Part shown: positions 4,305-6,385 of the stretch, in pieces
Layout: the number at the start of each line of letters is the position of its first letter
Position numbering within the stretch: position 1 is the stretch's first letter
From: an uncultured Chloroflexota bacterium
Lineage (GTDB): Bacteria; Chloroflexota; Anaerolineae; Aggregatilineales; Phototrophicaceae
NCBI GenBank assembly: GCA_903904765.1
Contig: CAIVEA010000462.1
Location: 1 to 6,385, forward strand
DNA: 6,385 bases
Direction: 5' to 3'
Program-made: the position numbers and the translations under genes
The notes under the pieces: model-generated
Told to the model about the DNA's origin: nothing
Seen by the model: only the letters and a program-made list of their open reading frames with translations
Databases searched by the model: none

Positions 4305-5768
4305 CTACATGGGGGGCATCAACACGCTGTCAATCAGGTGGACAACGCCGTTACGCACCAGAATGTCGGTGGTCGTCACCTTCACGGTGTCGTTCAGGTA
4401 CACACCATCATCCTTGACGGTGATGGTGATGTCCTGCCCGCCAACAGTGGTCACGCTGCTCAGGCCAACCACATCGCTCGCCAGCGCCACGCCGGGGACG
4501 ACATGATACAGCAGGATGCTGCTCACCAGTTCAGGATTGCCCATCACATCTTCAGGCTTCATGTTCATAGCCGTCAGTGCCGCCGCGAAGGCTTCATCAG
4601 TGGGGATGAAGAAGGTGAACGGGCCACCGTTGACGACGGTATCGGTCAGGCCAGCCGCTTCCACAGCCGCCAGCACGACGGTCAGGTTGCCAGCCGCCGC
4701 AGCCGCTTCGGGCAGAGTGGGCAGCAGATCGCCGCTGACCGGGTCAACGCCTGTCCAGATCGAGCCGTTCTTCAGACCGACCAGAATTTCTTCCATCTTG
4801 GCGGTCACTTCCGCCGGAACCTTGTCGGCAGCGTCATGCGGCGGGGCGAAGCCGATGCCGTCATTGGCAGCCGAGAGGATCATGTTGGTGCCGCCGGGGA
4901 AGTCCGCGCCGCCATCCACCAGAGCCTTGATCGAGAGATACACAGCCTGATCCACGCGCTTCATGGCGCTGGAAACGAGGTTAGCCGCACCATCGGCGCT
5001 GCCGCCACCGAAGGTGGTGTTGAACTCGTCCTGATCCACGCCGATGACCAACGCGCCCTTCTTGGAGGCTTCAACAATCGCGCCCGAACCGGTGGGGCCG
5101 CCCGCGCCCATAATCACATCCGCGCCTTCGCCGAGGAACTGCGAAGCAGCCGTCGCGCCAGCCGCCGCATCAGTGAAGCTGGGGATGTACGTGCCGAGCA
5201 GGGTGATGTTGGGGTTGATGAGCTTCGCGCCCTGTTCAAAACCGTTGCGGAACTTCTTCACCGGGGGAATGTCGATACCGTACACGCCGCCCACGATGCC
5301 GCTCTTGCTGAGATGCGCGGCCAGTGCGCCAGCGAGGAAGCCGCCCTGATCTTCACGGAACTGGAGGCCGAGCAGGTTCGCCGGGCCATCAGCCACGAAC
5401 TGATCCACGCCGACGAAGTACACATCGGGGTTTTCAGCCGCAGCTTTGGCGGTGGCTTCGGCCATCAGGAAGCCGACGGTGACGATGGCATCATAGCCTT
5501 CGCCGATGCAGGTTTGCAGGTTCTTTTCGTAATCGGTCTGAGCCTGAGTTTCAATATAGGTATAGTCGAGACCAAATTCGTCAGCGGCCTTGGTCGCGCC
5601 TTCGTGGGCGAACTGGTTGAACGTACCATCATTGATACGGCCCAGATCGGTCACGAGACAGACCGACTCAATGAGGCTATCCTGCGCCGCGACGCGGAGC
5701 ATGGGAACGATGCTCGTCACCACGAGGGCGATGACCAGCAGGACGAGGAAATTACGCTTTGCCTTCAT
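4305..5768 (-). CDS. BMP/PnrA-like substrate-binding protein fused to a C-terminal FAS1 domain
   Basis: A 487-residue exported protein. Residues 1-28 are a signal peptide (KAKR, hydrophobic core 7-23, likely SPase I cut after 'VAA'); no lipobox Cys, unlike many BMP lipoproteins. Residues about 34-345 are a PnrA/Med-type periplasmic-binding fold: 'VTDLGRINDGTFNQFAHEGA' (39-58), 'GYDAIVTVGF', 'DQGGFLAGALAAHLSKSGIVG' in parts (140-160), 'GADVIMGAGGPTGSGAI' and 'GALVIGVDQDEF'. Residues about 351-485 are a complete fasciclin domain: H1-like 'FTFFIPTDEAFAA' (384-396), 'LLYHVVPG' (419-426), H2-like 'GVVHLIDSVLMPP' (474-486). BMP proteins bind nucleosides or related solutes for ABC uptake; FAS1 mediates adhesion or surface association. 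Normal BMP proteins are about 330-380 residues. Ribosome site GGAGG lies 6 nt before the ATG. No permease or ATPase gene is adjacent. The substrate is not determined. Confidence 0.93.
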   Translation of the reverse strand: MKAKRNFLVLLVIALVVTSIVPMLRVAAQDSLIESVCLVTDLGRINDGTFNQFAHEGATKAADEFGLDYTYIETQAQTDYEKNLQTCIGEGYDAIVTVGFLMAEATAKAAAENPDVYFVGVDQFVADGPANLLGLQFREDQGGFLAGALAAHLSKSGIVGGVYGIDIPPVKKFRNGFEQGAKLINPNITLLGTYIPSFTDAAAGATAASQFLGEGADVIMGAGGPTGSGAIVEASKKGALVIGVDQDEFNTTFGGGSADGAANLVSSAMKRVDQAVYLSIKALVDGGADFPGGTNMILSAANDGIGFAPPHDAADKVPAEVTAKMEEILVGLKNGSIWTGVDPVSGDLLPTLPEAAAAAGNLTVVLAAVEAAGLTDTVVNGGPFTFFIPTDEAFAAALTAMNMKPEDVMGNPELVSSILLYHVVPGVALASDVVGLSSVTTVGGQDITITVKDDGVYLNDTVKVTTTDILVRNGVVHLIDSVLMPPM

Positions 5769-5894
5769 TCAAATCCTCCACATATCTCTAGCGAACAACT
5801 TCTACACAGCCAGCAGGCCGTGTCGAAATCCAATCCAGAGTGTAACGTATTTCGCATCTATTTGGCAGCAATATCGTTAAAAACTAATGAGTTT
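5769..5894 (-). other. Intergenic region between the racemase-family gene and BMP-FAS1
   Basis: This 126-nt gap holds the strong GGAGG ribosome site for BMP-FAS1 (5775-5779). Just after the racemase-family stop there is a small AT-rich stem (AAACT 5894-5890 with AGTTT 5885-5881, 4-nt loop) followed by TT, which might be a weak terminator. I could not identify a convincing promoter, although the length and the separate terminator of BMP-FAS1 suggest one is present. Confidence 0.35.
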
Positions 5895-6385
5895 CTAGCG
5901 CAACGCCCACTCGACAGCAGCGCGAGCATGAATCGCGGTGGTGTCGTACAGCGGAATCGCGGTGTGCGCGGGCTGTACCAGCAGCGTGATCTCGGTACAG
6001 CCGAGGATGACGGCCTGCGCCCCCCGTGCTGCCAGCTTGTCCATAATCGTCAGGAAAGCACGGCGCGAATCGTCCCGAATCGTGCCGAGGCACAACTCAT
6101 CGTAAATCACCGCATGGATAATCTGCCGATCCACTTCATCCGGCGTGAGTACATTCAGGCCGAAGCGTTCTTCCAGCCGTCCCCGGTAGAAATCATGCTC
6201 CATCGTGAATTTCGTCCCCAGCAGGCCGATAGTCGTCAGGCCGTCGGCGCGGATGGCGGCGGCGGTGGCATCGGCGATATGCAGGAACGGCAGGTGGGTG
6301 GCCGCCTCGATGCTGGCGGTCAGCTTGTGCATGGTATTGGTACACAGCACGAGGACATCCGCGCCGCCGCGTTCGAGGGCGCTGG
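5895..6385 (-). CDS. Aspartate/glutamate racemase family protein, N-terminus outside the window
   Basis: The frame is open to the right edge of the window, so the 5' end is missing (probably about 70 residues); 162 residues are visible and end in TAG at 5897-5895. Both cysteine signatures of cofactor-independent Asp/Glu racemases are present: 'VLCTNTMHK' (visible Cys14) and 'AVILGCTEI' (visible Cys129), about 115 residues apart as in the family. Between them are 'TTIGLLGTKFTMEHDFYRGRL', a typical linker after the first lobe (given in part), and 'VIYDELCLGTI'. 'PLYDTTAIHARAAVEWAL' closes the protein. These cytoplasmic enzymes interconvert L- and D-amino acids using the two cysteines as acid and base; the CTNT.H context resembles the aspartate racemase (YgeA-like) branch more than MurI. 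Substrate remains uncertain: some members act on hydantoins or other acids. A GTG at 6350 is an internal Val codon, not the start. Confidence 0.9.
   Translation of the reverse strand, partial: SALERGGADVLVLCTNTMHKLTASIEAATHLPFLHIADATAAAIRADGLTTIGLLGTKFTMEHDFYRGRLEERFGLNVLTPDEVDRQIIHAVIYDELCLGTIRDDSRRAFLTIMDKLAARGAQAVILGCTEITLLVQPAHTAIPLYDTTAIHARAAVEWALR

Noticed and set aside
4516..4950. 144-residue plus-strand frame opposite BMP-FAS1
   Set aside because: Low-complexity Ala/Ser/Thr-rich antisense shadow of a strongly supported gene.
5881..5894. Terminator after the racemase-family gene
   Set aside because: The stem is only 5 bp and AT-rich; too weak to call as a terminator, mentioned only in the intergenic entry.

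Overview
The window looks like chromosomal DNA from a GC-rich bacterium (roughly 55-60% G+C in most genes), most plausibly a Chloroflexota (Anaerolineae-like) lineage. This placement is an inference. It rests on protein style: a lipoprotein with a single Ig-like domain, a BMP-type binding protein with a SPase I signal and a fasciclin domain, and an F420/flavin LLM oxidoreductase tail. No rRNA, tRNA, CRISPR array or insertion sequence was seen.

Layout. Plus strand: the C-terminal end of a luciferase-like oxidoreductase (1-150), a possible terminator hairpin (172-192), then a tight two-gene sensory operon. That operon encodes a FIST-domain sensor (362-1501) and a soluble histidine kinase (1505-2461), 3 nt apart. 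Minus strand, in transcription order from the right edge: a 5'-truncated Asp/Glu racemase-family gene (6385-5895); a secreted BMP/PnrA-like binding protein fused to a C-terminal FAS1 domain (5768-4305), closed by a strong rho-independent terminator (4277-4241); then a compact five-gene run. The run consists of a DUF6883 gene broken by a one-base frameshift (4204-3862), a DUF4926 protein (3851-3621), a stand-alone PLAT/LH2 domain protein (3616-3257), an Ig-like lipoprotein (3272-2856) and an unassigned 125-residue protein (2828-2451). The last gene converges on and overlaps the kinase gene by 11 bp.

How the genes may work together. The FIST protein is expected to bind a small ligand and signal through the adjacent kinase, as in NosP/NahK-type pairs; no response regulator is present here. 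The BMP-FAS1 protein probably captures a nucleoside-like or other small solute outside the membrane, with FAS1 providing adhesion or anchoring; its ABC permease genes are not in the window. The DUF6883/DUF4926 pair lies in a visibly more AT-rich patch (about 40% G+C at 4021-4140), suggesting an acquired small cassette, possibly toxin-antitoxin-like.

The points most worth following up are the BMP-FAS1 fusion, the DUF6883 frameshift in a five-base homopolymer, the FIST-kinase pair, and the overlapping PLAT-lipoprotein genes. I did not find convincing evidence of a wholly new defence or mobile system.
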